DNA of 34,868 nucleotides from an uncultured Bacteroidales bacterium (GTDB lineage: Bacteria > Bacteroidota > Bacteroidia > Bacteroidales > UBA932), in NCBI GenBank assembly GCA_947165305.1, contig CAMUZW010000008.1:1-34868 (forward strand), in the 5' to 3' direction. Under the pieces are notes generated by a model, which was given only the letters and a program-made list of their open reading frames with translations, was not told the origin of the DNA and ran no database searches. The position numbers were made by a program, and so were the translations under genes. The number at the start of each line of letters is the position of its first letter. The first letter of the stretch is position 1. Positions 7,466-15,756 of this stretch are shown piece by piece.

Positions 7466-8710
7466 TCAGTTCCGGTTGCCGTAGCGGCCGGCGAAAAGGA
7501 CGGCGCCGGAGGAGGCCTCCGTAATCAGGTAGATGAACGGATGGTCCGCATGGAAAATGACGAAGCTGGAAGGGCCGACGGAGGTGTTCTTGATGATGCC
7601 GGCGCTGGATACGGCGGCTGCCTCGGTGCCTTCTTCATCCACCTTGATGACGGCGTCCTGCCGGACGAAACTCAGGCAGAGTGCGTCGGGTGACATGGCC
7701 GTGAAGTCGGCCTTCTTGGGATTGAAGGCGGCGGGCATGCCCATGTCCGTGAGCACATCGTTGAGCTTGATGCCGAACTTCGTCTGGAATTTCGGGAGCC
7801 AGAGGTCTACTTCCGAGAGCGACATCTTTGCGTTGAATGCCATCCAGTCCGTCTCCTTCAGCTCGGCGGTGACGTCCGCGACCTTTTTGCCGTCTTTCGG
7901 GAGCAGGACGTTCATGGCGAAGGCGCCGTTCCCGTAGGGGAGACGGACGGCCCGGAAGGTTGTTCCTTCGGCGTACCTGTAATCGCCGTAGTCCTGCATC
8001 ATTGGGACTTTTGCGGTAGTGCCGTCTTCCCGGGCGAATTTCCGGTCGGCCGTCAGGGAGGCGTTGAATTTCTTCGCCCATGCGCTCTTGAAATAAAGGG
8101 CGTTCAGCAGGTAGCAGAGCATGTCCTGGGAGGTCTCATCGAGGATTTTGGTGATCAGATTCTCCGTATGGTCGGCGCACCAGCGGTTGATGATGTCTGC
8201 GGATCCCTGCGAATCGCTGAAGTCGAGGTTGGATACCTCGGCCCGGTAGTAATCCCGGACGGTCTTTTTGTAGGAGTCCCGGAGGTCGAACCCGTCGTCG
8301 ACATAGATGGCGTCGGCGAGGAGGATCTTTGTCTTCTTGTCGAGCCCCGGCAGCTGGCCGAGCATCGAACGGCAGTATTCGTTGATGGAGGCGGCATCGG
8401 CGTCCTGATAGCCGAGGACGGCGGCGATTTCGTCGGCCGTTTCGCCCCGGGCGCCCTCCAGGACCATTCCGAGGAGGAATTGCATGGAGAGGGGAGAGAG
8501 GATATAGTCTTTGTCGGAAGCGGCGTTGACCTTGTCGAGGAACTGCATCGAGAAGGTGTTTCCCTCGGTGACGAGCTGCCGCTGGGCGGCGGAGAGTTTA
8601 ATGTCTGCCCGCGGGTTGTCGTCCTTGTCCTTGCCGGGCCAGCCCGCCTGTCCGCAGGCCGTCATTCCCAGGCAGCACATTATCATTACACTGATCAAAT
8701 ACTTTTTCAT
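7466..8710 (-). CDS. Serpin family protease inhibitor, predicted lipoprotein
   Basis: A 414-residue serpin, close to full family length. The signal peptide ends in a lipobox-like GMTAC with C19, so the mature protein is probably a cell-surface or periplasmic lipoprotein. The reactive-centre hinge EEGTEAAAVSSAG lies near residues 359-371, with the small residues needed for loop insertion, followed by the C-terminal strands HADHPFIYLITEASSGAVLFAGRY. The hinge composition indicates an inhibitory type. By counting 17 residues along the hinge, the scissile site would fall near IIKNTS, so the target protease is not obvious. It is divergent from nusB, sharing the 73-bp region 8711-8783, which has TATCTTCG as a weak minus-strand -7 box (8729-8736). 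Confidence 0.9.
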   Translation of the reverse strand: MKKYLISVMIMCCLGMTACGQAGWPGKDKDDNPRADIKLSAAQRQLVTEGNTFSMQFLDKVNAASDKDYILSPLSMQFLLGMVLEGARGETADEIAAVLGYQDADAASINEYCRSMLGQLPGLDKKTKILLADAIYVDDGFDLRDSYKKTVRDYYRAEVSNLDFSDSQGSADIINRWCADHTENLITKILDETSQDMLCYLLNALYFKSAWAKKFNASLTADRKFAREDGTTAKVPMMQDYGDYRYAEGTTFRAVRLPYGNGAFAMNVLLPKDGKKVADVTAELKETDWMAFNAKMSLSEVDLWLPKFQTKFGIKLNDVLTDMGMPAAFNPKKADFTAMSPDALCLSFVRQDAVIKVDEEGTEAAAVSSAGIIKNTSVGPSSFVIFHADHPFIYLITEASSGAVLFAGRYGNRN

Positions 8711-8724
8711 GGCCTATCGTATTT

Positions 8725-8755
8725 TTTGCGAAGATACGAATAATTTGTAACTTTG
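8725..8755 (+). promoter_or_regulatory. Bacteroidetes-type promoter for the nusB operon
   Basis: TTTG (8725-8728) and TAACTTTG (8748-8755) are 19 bases apart, and the nusB ATG follows 28 bases later. This drives the plus-strand block and lies in the region shared with the divergent serpin gene. Confidence 0.65.
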
Positions 8756-8783
8756 TACGATTTATTTGAAATACACCGGGATT

Positions 8784-9716
8784 ATGCTGAATAGACGTAT
8801 GCTCAGGATAAAGGCCTTCAAGGTGCTTTATTCCTATGCCGAAGACCAGGAGCTTCCGCTCAAGGAGGCGCTGTCGAGGCTGGACGATTCATGTGAAGCC
8901 GTGAGGGACCTCTACCTGTATATGCTGTCGGTCATTCCTGCACTGACGGCCGAGGCCTCGCGCAGGATCGAAGCCGCCCGCGGCAAATTCAACCCCACGG
9001 AAGAGGAACTCCATCCCAACCTCCGCTTCGTCGAGAACCGCACGGCGGCCATCCTGTCGGAGGATCCCGATTTCCAGAAACTGATCCAGAAAAAGAAACT
9101 CTCCTGGGAGCAGTACGACGTGCTCATCCGGACGGTATACGATTCCCTTTCGGCGAAACCCTGGTTCAAGGCCTACATGGACGCCCCGGAGACGTCCCTC
9201 GCGGCCGAGGCGAAACTGTTCAAGCACATCTTCGAGGAAGAATTCGAGGACAACGACGACCTCTGGAAAATCCTCGAAGACCTCGACATCCGCTGGACGG
9301 ACGACCTTCCGTATGCCCTCGGCTGCTGCATCCGGACGATGGACGCCTTCGCCGCCTCCCGCGGCCGGTGGACCTTCCCCGAACTCTATACGGATCCCGA
9401 AACCGACCGCAGCTTTGTCCGGCGTCTACTGCAGAATACCTATGCCCGCTATGCGGAATATTCGGAGATGATCGCCGGCGCCGTAAAGCGCTGGGAGAGC
9501 GACCGGCTCTTCGTGACCGATGTCGTCCTCATCGCGATGGGACTCGCCGAGGCCGAAACCTTCCCGGAGATTCCCCTCCGGGTCACGATCAACGAATACG
9601 TCGAGATCTCCAAGTATTACAGTACCCCCAAGAGCCGTTCTTTCGTCAACGGTCTCCTGGACGCCCTCATCAAGCGGCTGGCCGCCGAAGGGCGTATTTC
9701 CAAACCCGTCAATTAA
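8784..9716 (+). CDS. nusB: Transcription antitermination factor NusB
   Basis: A 310-residue NusB of the long Bacteroidetes form: an N-terminal extension starting MLNRRMLRIKAFKVLYSYAEDQ, and the all-alpha NusB RNA-binding domain roughly at 185-305 (YAEYSEMIAGAVKRWESDRL, then LRVTINEYVEISKYY and SRSFVNGLLDALIKRL). With NusE/S10 it binds boxA RNA during rRNA transcription. A TTG codon at 8766 would extend the frame by six residues, but the ATG at 8784 matches the usual MxNRRxxRIK start and lies at a natural distance from the promoter. yajC starts 12 bases after its stop. The nusB-yajC-ybbR-coaE order is familiar in Bacteroidetes. Confidence 0.93.
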   Translation: MLNRRMLRIKAFKVLYSYAEDQELPLKEALSRLDDSCEAVRDLYLYMLSVIPALTAEASRRIEAARGKFNPTEEELHPNLRFVENRTAAILSEDPDFQKLIQKKKLSWEQYDVLIRTVYDSLSAKPWFKAYMDAPETSLAAEAKLFKHIFEEEFEDNDDLWKILEDLDIRWTDDLPYALGCCIRTMDAFAASRGRWTFPELYTDPETDRSFVRRLLQNTYARYAEYSEMIAGAVKRWESDRLFVTDVVLIAMGLAEAETFPEIPLRVTINEYVEISKYYSTPKSRSFVNGLLDALIKRLAAEGRISKPVN

Positions 9717-9728
9717 TCATTTGTAAAT

Positions 9729-10091
9729 ATGAAAACCTTAGTTTTTGTCCTTCTTCAGGCGGCCCAGCAGGCCGCTCCCGCCGCGGACGGTGCCGCTGCA
9801 CGTCCCGGTGCTTCCAGCTGGTCGATGTGGGTGATGCTCGCCCTGATCTTCGTCGTGATGTATTTATTCATGATCCACCCGCAGCGCAAGCAGCAGAAAG
9901 AGCTCGCGGAATTCCGCAAGAGCCTCCAGAAAGGCGACAAGATCGTCACCATCGGCGGCATCTACGGCGAGATCCTCGAGGCTGACGAAAACGCCCCGAC
10001 CGTACTCGTCCGCGTGGACGGCGACGTCAAAATCCGCTTCGACAAGTCCGCCATCCAGAAAGTTCCCGGCGCCCCTGCCGAGAAGAAATAA
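9729..10091 (+). CDS. yajC: Preprotein translocase accessory subunit YajC
   Basis: A 120-residue YajC. The N-terminus is hydrophobic then alanine/proline-rich; a single membrane helix lies at about 32-49 (MWVMLALIFVVMYLFMI), followed by the family signature HPQRKQQKELAEFRKSLQKGDKIVTIGGIYGEI and a C-terminal SH3-like part. YajC associates with SecDF and the SecYEG channel in the inner membrane. Its N-terminal extension of about 30 residues before the helix is a common Bacteroidetes feature. It sits 12 bases after nusB and 12 bases before the YbbR-like gene, so it is almost certainly in the same transcript. Confidence 0.93.
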   Translation: MKTLVFVLLQAAQQAAPAADGAAARPGASSWSMWVMLALIFVVMYLFMIHPQRKQQKELAEFRKSLQKGDKIVTIGGIYGEILEADENAPTVLVRVDGDVKIRFDKSAIQKVPGAPAEKK

Positions 10092-10103
10092 TTCCCTCCG
10101 GAA

Positions 10104-11066
10104 ATGTCCCTGTTCGGAAGGCTCAGGCAATCCCTCCACCTCGGCGGGAGAGACTGGATATTCTTTGTCCTGGCTCTCCTGCTGTCTTTCGGCATCTGGC
10201 TGATCCATAACCTGGGACAAGAGTATTCCGGACAGATGACGGTGCCCGTCAGGGCGGTCAGCAACCTGGACGGTCACGCCCAGGAATCCACCATTCCGTC
10301 TACCGTCGTGGCGGTATGCCATACGACGGGGTACAACTTCCTGAGCGCCTCGCTGCGCGACGGGGAAGAAAGGGTGTTCCTGGAAGCGGCCGACCTGCAG
10401 CCCGGCCGGGGCGATGAGTACACCCTCTCCGGCGGCGCGATGAACAACTACGTGAAGCAGTTTTTCGGCGACGGGGTGAGCGTGGAGGCGTTTATCACCG
10501 ACACGCTGAAGTTCATTTTCCCGAAGGAGAATTCCAAGAAGGTGCCCGTGGACGTCATCCAGGAGCTTACTTTCCGGCCGCAGTACATGGCGTCGACGAC
10601 ACTCAAACTGGAGCCGGATTCCGTCTATGTCTACGGAGACGACATGCATATTGCGAATGTCAGCCGCGTGTCGACCGCCCCGCTCAAGGTGACGGACATC
10701 CACCGCGACATCCACGGCATCCTCAAGATCCGGAAAATCGCCGGCGTGCGTTTCTCGATCGACGAGGTGATGTACAACCTCCCGGTTTCGCGGTATATCG
10801 AGATCAAGACTTCGGTCCCCGTGCAGATGCGGGGCCTTCCGGCCGGCAGGAAGATCAAAATCTATCCTTCTACGGCCGAGGTGACCTTCCGCTGCGTCTT
10901 CCCGATCAGTTACGATCCGGTGGGGAAGGTCGGCATCTATGTCAATTACGAAGATTACGCACAGTCCCGGACCGGACGATGCGCGCCGCGGTACGATGCG
11001 CTGCCGCAGGGCGTGATTGACTGCACGGTCTATCCGGAGGTGTTCGAATGTCTCGAGGAGCAATGA
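10104..11066 (+). CDS. YbbR-like domain protein, membrane-anchored
   Basis: A 320-residue protein with one N-terminal membrane helix at about 18-36 (WIFFVLALLLSFGIWLI) and an extracytoplasmic region built from beta-rich YbbR-like modules, seen in segments such as VPVRAVSNLDG, TLKLEPDSVYVYG and TSVPVQMRGLPAG. In Firmicutes, YbbR/CdaR regulates the diadenylate cyclase CdaA; in Bacteroidetes the protein sits with nusB, yajC and coaE and its role is not settled. No cyclase gene is seen in this window. It overlaps the start of coaE at 11063-11066 (ATGA), consistent with translational coupling. Confidence 0.82.
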   Translation: MSLFGRLRQSLHLGGRDWIFFVLALLLSFGIWLIHNLGQEYSGQMTVPVRAVSNLDGHAQESTIPSTVVAVCHTTGYNFLSASLRDGEERVFLEAADLQPGRGDEYTLSGGAMNNYVKQFFGDGVSVEAFITDTLKFIFPKENSKKVPVDVIQELTFRPQYMASTTLKLEPDSVYVYGDDMHIANVSRVSTAPLKVTDIHRDIHGILKIRKIAGVRFSIDEVMYNLPVSRYIEIKTSVPVQMRGLPAGRKIKIYPSTAEVTFRCVFPISYDPVGKVGIYVNYEDYAQSRTGRCAPRYDALPQGVIDCTVYPEVFECLEEQ

Positions 11067-11698
11067 GGACGGTTCTCGTCACCGGCGGGATCGGCTCCGG
11101 GAAGTCGCTTGTCTGCAGGCTTCTCTCCGCGCACGGCATTCCTGTATACGACGCGGATTCCCGCACGAAGGCCTTGTACGAGGCCTCGGTCGGTCCGGAC
11201 GGCCGTTTACTGGAAGGTTCGCTGCTCTCCCGGCTCGAAGGCGCTTTCGGCCGCCGTTTCGTCCAGGAGGGGCCTGAACCGGTTTCCCGTGTGGATTATG
11301 CGGCGCTTTCCGCCGCCGCGTTTGCGTCGGCAGCCTCGCTGAACCTTCTGGAATCCGTCGTGCATCCGGCCGTGCTGGAGGATTTCACCGCCTGGAAGGA
11401 AGCCGCCTCTTCCGCAGAAGTGCCGCCGCCCTTCGTGGTCCTGGAGTCGGCCATCGCGCTCGAAAAGCCGCTGTTTGACGGCTCCTATGATGATGTCGTG
11501 CTGGTCTATGCCTCCGAAGACACACGTCTCGCGCGTGTCCGTCAGCGTAATCCCGGACTCCCGGACGATGATATCCGCCGCCGCCTGGCCTTCCAGCGGT
11601 TTGACTTCTCCCGCGCGGACTACCTCCTCATCAACGACGCCACGCCCGACGCCCTCCGTGCCCAGGTCGACGCCCTCTTCGCCCATCTCTGCGCCTGA
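11063..11698 (+). CDS. coaE: Dephospho-CoA kinase
   Basis: A 211-residue CoaE, the last enzyme of coenzyme A synthesis, phosphorylating the 3'-hydroxyl of dephospho-CoA. The P-loop GGIGSGKS is at residues 8-15, the substrate-binding DAD at 30-32, and the lid/base-binding RRRLAFQ segment lies in the C-terminal half. An upstream ATG at 11048 (MSRGAMRTVLV) is possible. I prefer 11063 because MRTVLVTGG starts at the first beta strand, as in the family, and because it forms an ATGA overlap with the YbbR-like stop, the dominant pattern here. A 7-bp hairpin lies just after the stop. Confidence 0.92.
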   Translation: MRTVLVTGGIGSGKSLVCRLLSAHGIPVYDADSRTKALYEASVGPDGRLLEGSLLSRLEGAFGRRFVQEGPEPVSRVDYAALSAAAFASAASLNLLESVVHPAVLEDFTAWKEAASSAEVPPPFVVLESAIALEKPLFDGSYDDVVLVYASEDTRLARVRQRNPGLPDDDIRRRLAFQRFDFSRADYLLINDATPDALRAQVDALFAHLCA

Positions 11699-11700
11699 CA

Positions 11701-11732
11701 CATGCCCGTCCGTGCCCGGAGGTCAGGGCATG
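11701..11732 (+). terminator. Possible hairpin terminator after coaE
   Basis: CATGCCC (11701-11707) pairs with GGGCATG (11726-11732), with a short TCC/GGA inner pairing. It starts two bases after the coaE stop and before the next promoter, where a transcript end is expected. There is no T-run, so this is tentative. Confidence 0.35.
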
Positions 11733-11736
11733 ATGG

Positions 11737-11768
11737 TTTGCAAGGAAAGATAAAAATCGTTATATTTG
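11737..11768 (+). promoter_or_regulatory. Bacteroidetes-type promoter for the DUF5606-rimO unit
   Basis: TTTG (11737-11740) and TATATTTG (11761-11768) are 20 bases apart, a near-ideal match, with the ATG 31 bases downstream at 11799. Confidence 0.72.
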
Positions 11769-11798
11769 TAAAATATTAATTTTACAGACAGTTTGATT

Positions 11799-12233
11799 AT
11801 GCAGACAGATCTTTCCAAGATTCTTGCAGTGTCCGGTCAGCCGGGACTGTATCTTTATCTGGCCCAGTCGCGTACGGGCGCCATCGTCGAGAGCCTCGCG
11901 ACCAAGGAGCGTAAGAATTTCGATGTCCGGAGCCGGATCACCTCGCTTGCAGATATTTCCATTTATACGGCCGAAGGCGAACTCAAGCTGAAGGATGTGC
12001 TCCTGAAGCTGAAGGAAGTGCTCGGCGACGCCGAAGCCCCGGGTCCCAAGGCGGATTCCGATGCCTTCAAGGCCCTGTTCGGCAAGGCTGTCCCCGACTA
12101 TGACGGCGACCGTTTCTATGTCTCTCACATGAAGAAGATCGCGCAGTGGTACAACGAACTGCTGCACCATGCTTCATTTGATTTTGTCGAGGAGGAGACT
12201 CCGGAAGAGGCCGAAGGCGAAGCGGAAGCCTAA
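11799..12233 (+). CDS. DUF5606-like conserved Bacteroidetes protein
   Basis: A 144-residue cytoplasmic protein without signal or membrane segment. It starts MQTDLSKILAVSGQPGLYLYL, then GAIVESLATKERKNF and ISIYTAEGELKLKDVLLKLKE, which I recognise as the DUF5606 family conserved in Bacteroidetes. The N-terminal fold looks SH3-like (short beta strands). The C-terminus is very acidic (VEEETPEEAEGEAEA). Function is unknown. A TTG at 11793 would add two residues; the ATG at 11799 is preferred. rimO starts 14 bases downstream under the same promoter, but no functional link is known to me. Confidence 0.78.
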   Translation: MQTDLSKILAVSGQPGLYLYLAQSRTGAIVESLATKERKNFDVRSRITSLADISIYTAEGELKLKDVLLKLKEVLGDAEAPGPKADSDAFKALFGKAVPDYDGDRFYVSHMKKIAQWYNELLHHASFDFVEEETPEEAEGEAEA

Positions 12234-12247
12234 ATCGTCGAACGAAA

Positions 12248-13564
12248 ATGCCGACGCTCCGGGTCATCACGCTGGGTTGTTCAAAAAACACCGTCGACAC
12301 CGAGCATCTGCTGTCGCAGGTGGCGGGGAAATACACGGTTGTGCCCGATGAGGGCGATCCTGCACAGACGGATGTGCTGCTCATCAACACCTGCGGGTTT
12401 ATCGGAGATGCGAAGGAGGAATCCATCCAGACAATCCTGGATGCGGTTGAGCGCAAGGCAGCCCGGAAGATTTATGTCTTCGGCTGCCTTTCGCAGCGTT
12501 ATCCGAAGGAGCTTCCTTCACTGATCCCGGAGGTGGACGGCTGGTTCGGCGCACGGGACCAGGACGACCTCGTGCGGGCGCTCGGCTGCACGCCGCAGCC
12601 CGCTCCGGGCCGCATCCGTACCGCTCCGGGCCGCCCGTACGCTTTCCTCAAGATCTCGGAGGGCTGCGACCGGAGGTGCTCTTACTGTGCCATCCCGCTG
12701 ATCCGAGGCGACCACCGTTCCGTCCCCGTCGACATCCTCGTATCCGAAGCCGAAGCCCTGGCGAAAAGCGGTGTCCGGGAGCTCGTCGTCATCGCCCAGG
12801 ACACGACCTGGTACGGCCTCGACCTCTACCGGAAACGCGCCCTGGCCGACCTCCTGACCGCATTGTCGAAGGTCGAAGGCATCCGCTGGATCCGCCTCCA
12901 TTACAGCTATCCGTCCTCCTTCCCCGAGGACGTCCTCTCCGTCATGGCGGAGAATCCGAAAATCTGCCGCTATATCGACATTCCCCTCCAGCATATCGCC
13001 GATCCCGTCCTGGAAGCCATGCACCGCGGTATCGACGGCGCCCTCACCCGCGCCCTCATCCGGAAGATGCGGGAGAAAGTTCCCGGTGTCGTGCTCCGTA
13101 CCACGATGATGGTCGGCCATCCCGGTGAAGGGCGCAAGGAGTTCAACGAACTGCTGGACTTCGTCCGCGAAGCCCGGTTCGAACGGCTCGGCGCTTTCGC
13201 CTACAGCGAGGAGGAAGGCACTTTCGGCGCCCGGAATTTCCGCGACAGCGTCGACAGGCGCACCAAGCAGCGCCGCCTCGACAAGCTGATGGCGCTGCAG
13301 CAGGAGATTTCCCTCGAAGCCAACCGCGCCCGCATCGGCGAGGAAACGCTGGTACTCGCGGACGATTTCGTGGACGGCTATTTTGTCTGCCGGAGCGAAT
13401 TCGAGAGCCCCGAGGTGGACGGCGAGATCATCGTTCCGTTCCGCCGCGGGAGTTTCGGAGATATTGACCCTTACGGCCTCGTCGGGACCTTCTTCAAGGT
13501 CCGCATCGACGCGGCTTCAGAATATGATTTGACCGCAGAATTCGTTGATTATGAAGAAGATTAA
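12248..13564 (+). CDS. rimO: Ribosomal protein S12 methylthiotransferase RimO
   Basis: A 438-residue radical-SAM enzyme that adds a methylthio group to the conserved aspartate of ribosomal protein S12. Three N-terminal cysteines for the auxiliary [4Fe-4S] cluster are C11, C49 and C80 (LGCSKN, NTCGFI, FGCLSQR). The radical-SAM CxxxCxxC is C140, C144 and C147 in SEGCDRRCSYC. A TRAM domain occupies about 375-435. The LGCSKNTVDTE start and GxxxPLIRGDHRS segment point to RimO rather than MiaB. Full length. Its 3' end overlaps the next gene by 14 bases. Confidence 0.95.
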   Translation: MPTLRVITLGCSKNTVDTEHLLSQVAGKYTVVPDEGDPAQTDVLLINTCGFIGDAKEESIQTILDAVERKAARKIYVFGCLSQRYPKELPSLIPEVDGWFGARDQDDLVRALGCTPQPAPGRIRTAPGRPYAFLKISEGCDRRCSYCAIPLIRGDHRSVPVDILVSEAEALAKSGVRELVVIAQDTTWYGLDLYRKRALADLLTALSKVEGIRWIRLHYSYPSSFPEDVLSVMAENPKICRYIDIPLQHIADPVLEAMHRGIDGALTRALIRKMREKVPGVVLRTTMMVGHPGEGRKEFNELLDFVREARFERLGAFAYSEEEGTFGARNFRDSVDRRTKQRRLDKLMALQQEISLEANRARIGEETLVLADDFVDGYFVCRSEFESPEVDGEIIVPFRRGSFGDIDPYGLVGTFFKVRIDAASEYDLTAEFVDYEED

Positions 13565-14414
13565 TCTGCTCATTTTGCTGTTGCCGGCCGTGTTTGCCTG
13601 CTCGCCGGTGATCTATCCGCTTTCCATCGAGGAGCGGCAGCCGTCCAAGTCGGGGCTCGACCTCGCCCGGAAGAGCATGGCCGTCGTGTACGACGACGCC
13701 GCGCGCGATACGGCGTTCAGCTATGCGTTCGCAGAGAGTTTTGCCACGGCCTTGGAGAAGGATTATTTCAACGGTGAACGGACCATCGGCATCTATTCGG
13801 TCGACCTCGGAAAAGGGGATTATGAGTCCCGCGATTCGATGGTCAGCCTGGTGATGCAGACCGATGCCGACGTCGTGTTCGTTCTCAAGAACCCCGAGAC
13901 CGGCGCGCTTGTCCGTACGGCCGACAAGACGATGGCCCCCGTTTCCATCAAGATGCTCGCATACGACTCCATGGGAGGTGAGAAAGACAAGGTCCGTGCA
14001 TTTAACGGCACCGTCAACCTGTCGGAATCCGGCTCCCTGGACGAGGAGGCATTCCGCAGGGTGCTGACCGCCAATGCGAAATCGCTCGGCAACAAGGCTT
14101 CGTCCTCCTTCCTGAGCACCTGGAAGGAAGAGAATTACGGCGTCTATTACTTTGATTCGGCTGTTCCCGGCTGGTACGAAGGCACGGCGGCCGCCGCCAA
14201 TTTTGAGTGGAAGAAGGCCATCGAGTATTGGTTCAAGACGCTCGATACCAAGAATATGGAACGGAGGGCCTGTGCCGAATTCAACATCGCCCTTGCCTGC
14301 TACATGATGGAGGATTATCCGCTCGCGCTCAAATGGCTGGACCGTGCCGATGCCGACTGCCAGCTGTCGCTTTCCGCCGCCCTTCGGAAGAAGCTTCAGA
14401 ATAAAATCAAGTAG
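13551..14414 (+). CDS. Lipoprotein with TPR-like C-terminus (DUF6340-like)
   Basis: A 287-residue predicted lipoprotein: MKKINLLILLLPAVFAC gives a lipobox ending at C17. The central part (MAVVYDDAARDTAF, QTDADVVFVLKNPETG) is alpha/beta. The C-terminal part, from about residue 210, has helical pairs with alternating alanines and tyrosines (FEWKKAIEYWFKTL, FNIALACYMMEDYPLALKWLDRA) that look like TPR units. It resembles the Bacteroidetes DUF6340 family, assigned from memory. A TTG at 13545 extends the frame by two residues; the ATG at 13551 fits the signal peptide. It overlaps rimO by 14 bases and ends with TAG nine bases before the permease. Confidence 0.7.
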   Translation: MKKINLLILLLPAVFACSPVIYPLSIEERQPSKSGLDLARKSMAVVYDDAARDTAFSYAFAESFATALEKDYFNGERTIGIYSVDLGKGDYESRDSMVSLVMQTDADVVFVLKNPETGALVRTADKTMAPVSIKMLAYDSMGGEKDKVRAFNGTVNLSESGSLDEEAFRRVLTANAKSLGNKASSSFLSTWKEENYGVYYFDSAVPGWYEGTAAAANFEWKKAIEYWFKTLDTKNMERRACAEFNIALACYMMEDYPLALKWLDRADADCQLSLSAALRKKLQNKIK

Positions 14415-14423
14415 CGGAAGGTT

Positions 14424-15737
14424 ATGGCATTGACGGAGAAAAAGAAATACGGACTTTGGACCGCCTCTGCCTTTGTCGTGGCGAATATGATCGGGACGGG
14501 GGTGTTTACATCCCTCGGCTTCCAGCTGGAGGCGACCGAGAATTTCATCGCGATCCTTATCCTCTGGGCCATCGGCGGCGTCATCGCCCTCTGCGGCGCG
14601 ATGAGCTACGGCGAACTCGGCGCCCTTTTCCCGCATTCCGGCGGGGAATATTTCTACCTCGGACACATCTACAGCCCGGTCGTGGGATTCCTGGCCGGAT
14701 GGGTGTCGCTCGTCGTCGGTTTTGCCGCGCCCGTCGCGCTGGCGTCCATGGCCCTCGCCTCGTATATCGACCAGCTGGTCCCGGGCATTCCGCCGGAAGT
14801 GATCTCCATCGGCGTCCTGACGGTAATCACGGTCATCCATGCGTTCACCCTGCATGTGAGCGGCGTCGCGCAGAATATCCTCACGTGGCTCAAGGTCGCC
14901 GTAATCATCGTTTTTATCATCCTGGGCCTCACGGTTCCCACCCATCTGGAGAGCATCCGTCCCTCGGTGACCGGTTTCGACTGGAAGACGATTTTCAGCG
15001 CACCCTTCGCCGTCTCGATCATCTGGGTCTACTACGCCTACTCGGGCTGGAATGCTTCGGCGTATATTGCCAACGACATCGAGAAACCCCAGAAGACCCT
15101 GCCTGGGTCGCTGCTGCTCAGTACCCTCGGCGTGACGGTCATTTATATGCTGCTGAATCTGGTCTTCCTGCTGACCGCCCCGGTGGCGGAGATGAAAGGC
15201 CAGGTGGAGATCGGGCTCATTTCGGCCGGCCATATCCTCGGGGAAAGGATGGGGACGGCGATGGGGCTTGTCATCGCCTTCATGCTGGTCTCCTCTATCA
15301 GTTCGATGGTCTTCATCGGCCCCCGCGTTTCGCAGGCGATGGGGGAGGAGCACAGGATGCTCCGCTTCCTCCGCGTAAAGACCCGTAACGGCATTCCCAT
15401 CGTGGGTCTGCTCTTCCAATATGCCTTGTCTGTCATCATGATCCTGACGGGCAGTTTCTCCCTCGTGACGCGTTACACCGGGGTGCTACTGTCGCTCTCT
15501 TCGATGATGGCGGTGCTGGGCGTCATCGTCTGCCGTTTTACCCGGAAGAAGATGGCCCGGCCGTTCAAGTCTCCGCTGTACCCGGTTCCGCAGATTATCT
15601 TCATCCTGCTGATGCTTGTATCCGTCGTCTATTCGGTGGCATCGGACTGGAAGGTGCTTGCTGTGAGCGCCGGAACGCTCTGCGGCGGTGTCCTGCTCTT
15701 CTATGTCGAGAAAATCATTTTTGCCCGGAAAAGTTAA
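14424..15737 (+). CDS. APC-superfamily amino acid permease
   Basis: A 437-residue transporter with about 12 membrane segments. The first helix carries the unwound-helix motif ANMIGTGVFTSLG typical of the amino acid-polyamine-cation superfamily, followed by GALFPHSGGEYFYL, which matches the conserved loop between helices 2 and 3. It probably imports or exchanges amino acids across the inner membrane; the substrate cannot be told from sequence. It starts nine bases after the lipoprotein gene, within the same plus-strand run. No partner decarboxylase is adjacent, which argues weakly against an acid-resistance antiporter role. Confidence 0.85.
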   Translation: MALTEKKKYGLWTASAFVVANMIGTGVFTSLGFQLEATENFIAILILWAIGGVIALCGAMSYGELGALFPHSGGEYFYLGHIYSPVVGFLAGWVSLVVGFAAPVALASMALASYIDQLVPGIPPEVISIGVLTVITVIHAFTLHVSGVAQNILTWLKVAVIIVFIILGLTVPTHLESIRPSVTGFDWKTIFSAPFAVSIIWVYYAYSGWNASAYIANDIEKPQKTLPGSLLLSTLGVTVIYMLLNLVFLLTAPVAEMKGQVEIGLISAGHILGERMGTAMGLVIAFMLVSSISSMVFIGPRVSQAMGEEHRMLRFLRVKTRNGIPIVGLLFQYALSVIMILTGSFSLVTRYTGVLLSLSSMMAVLGVIVCRFTRKKMARPFKSPLYPVPQIIFILLMLVSVVYSVASDWKVLAVSAGTLCGGVLLFYVEKIIFARKS

Positions 15738-15756
15738 TATTTACAGAAAGAATCCT

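Noticed and set aside
8766..8783. TTG start adding six residues to NusB
   Set aside because: The ATG at 8784 gives the usual family N-terminus and fits the promoter distance better.
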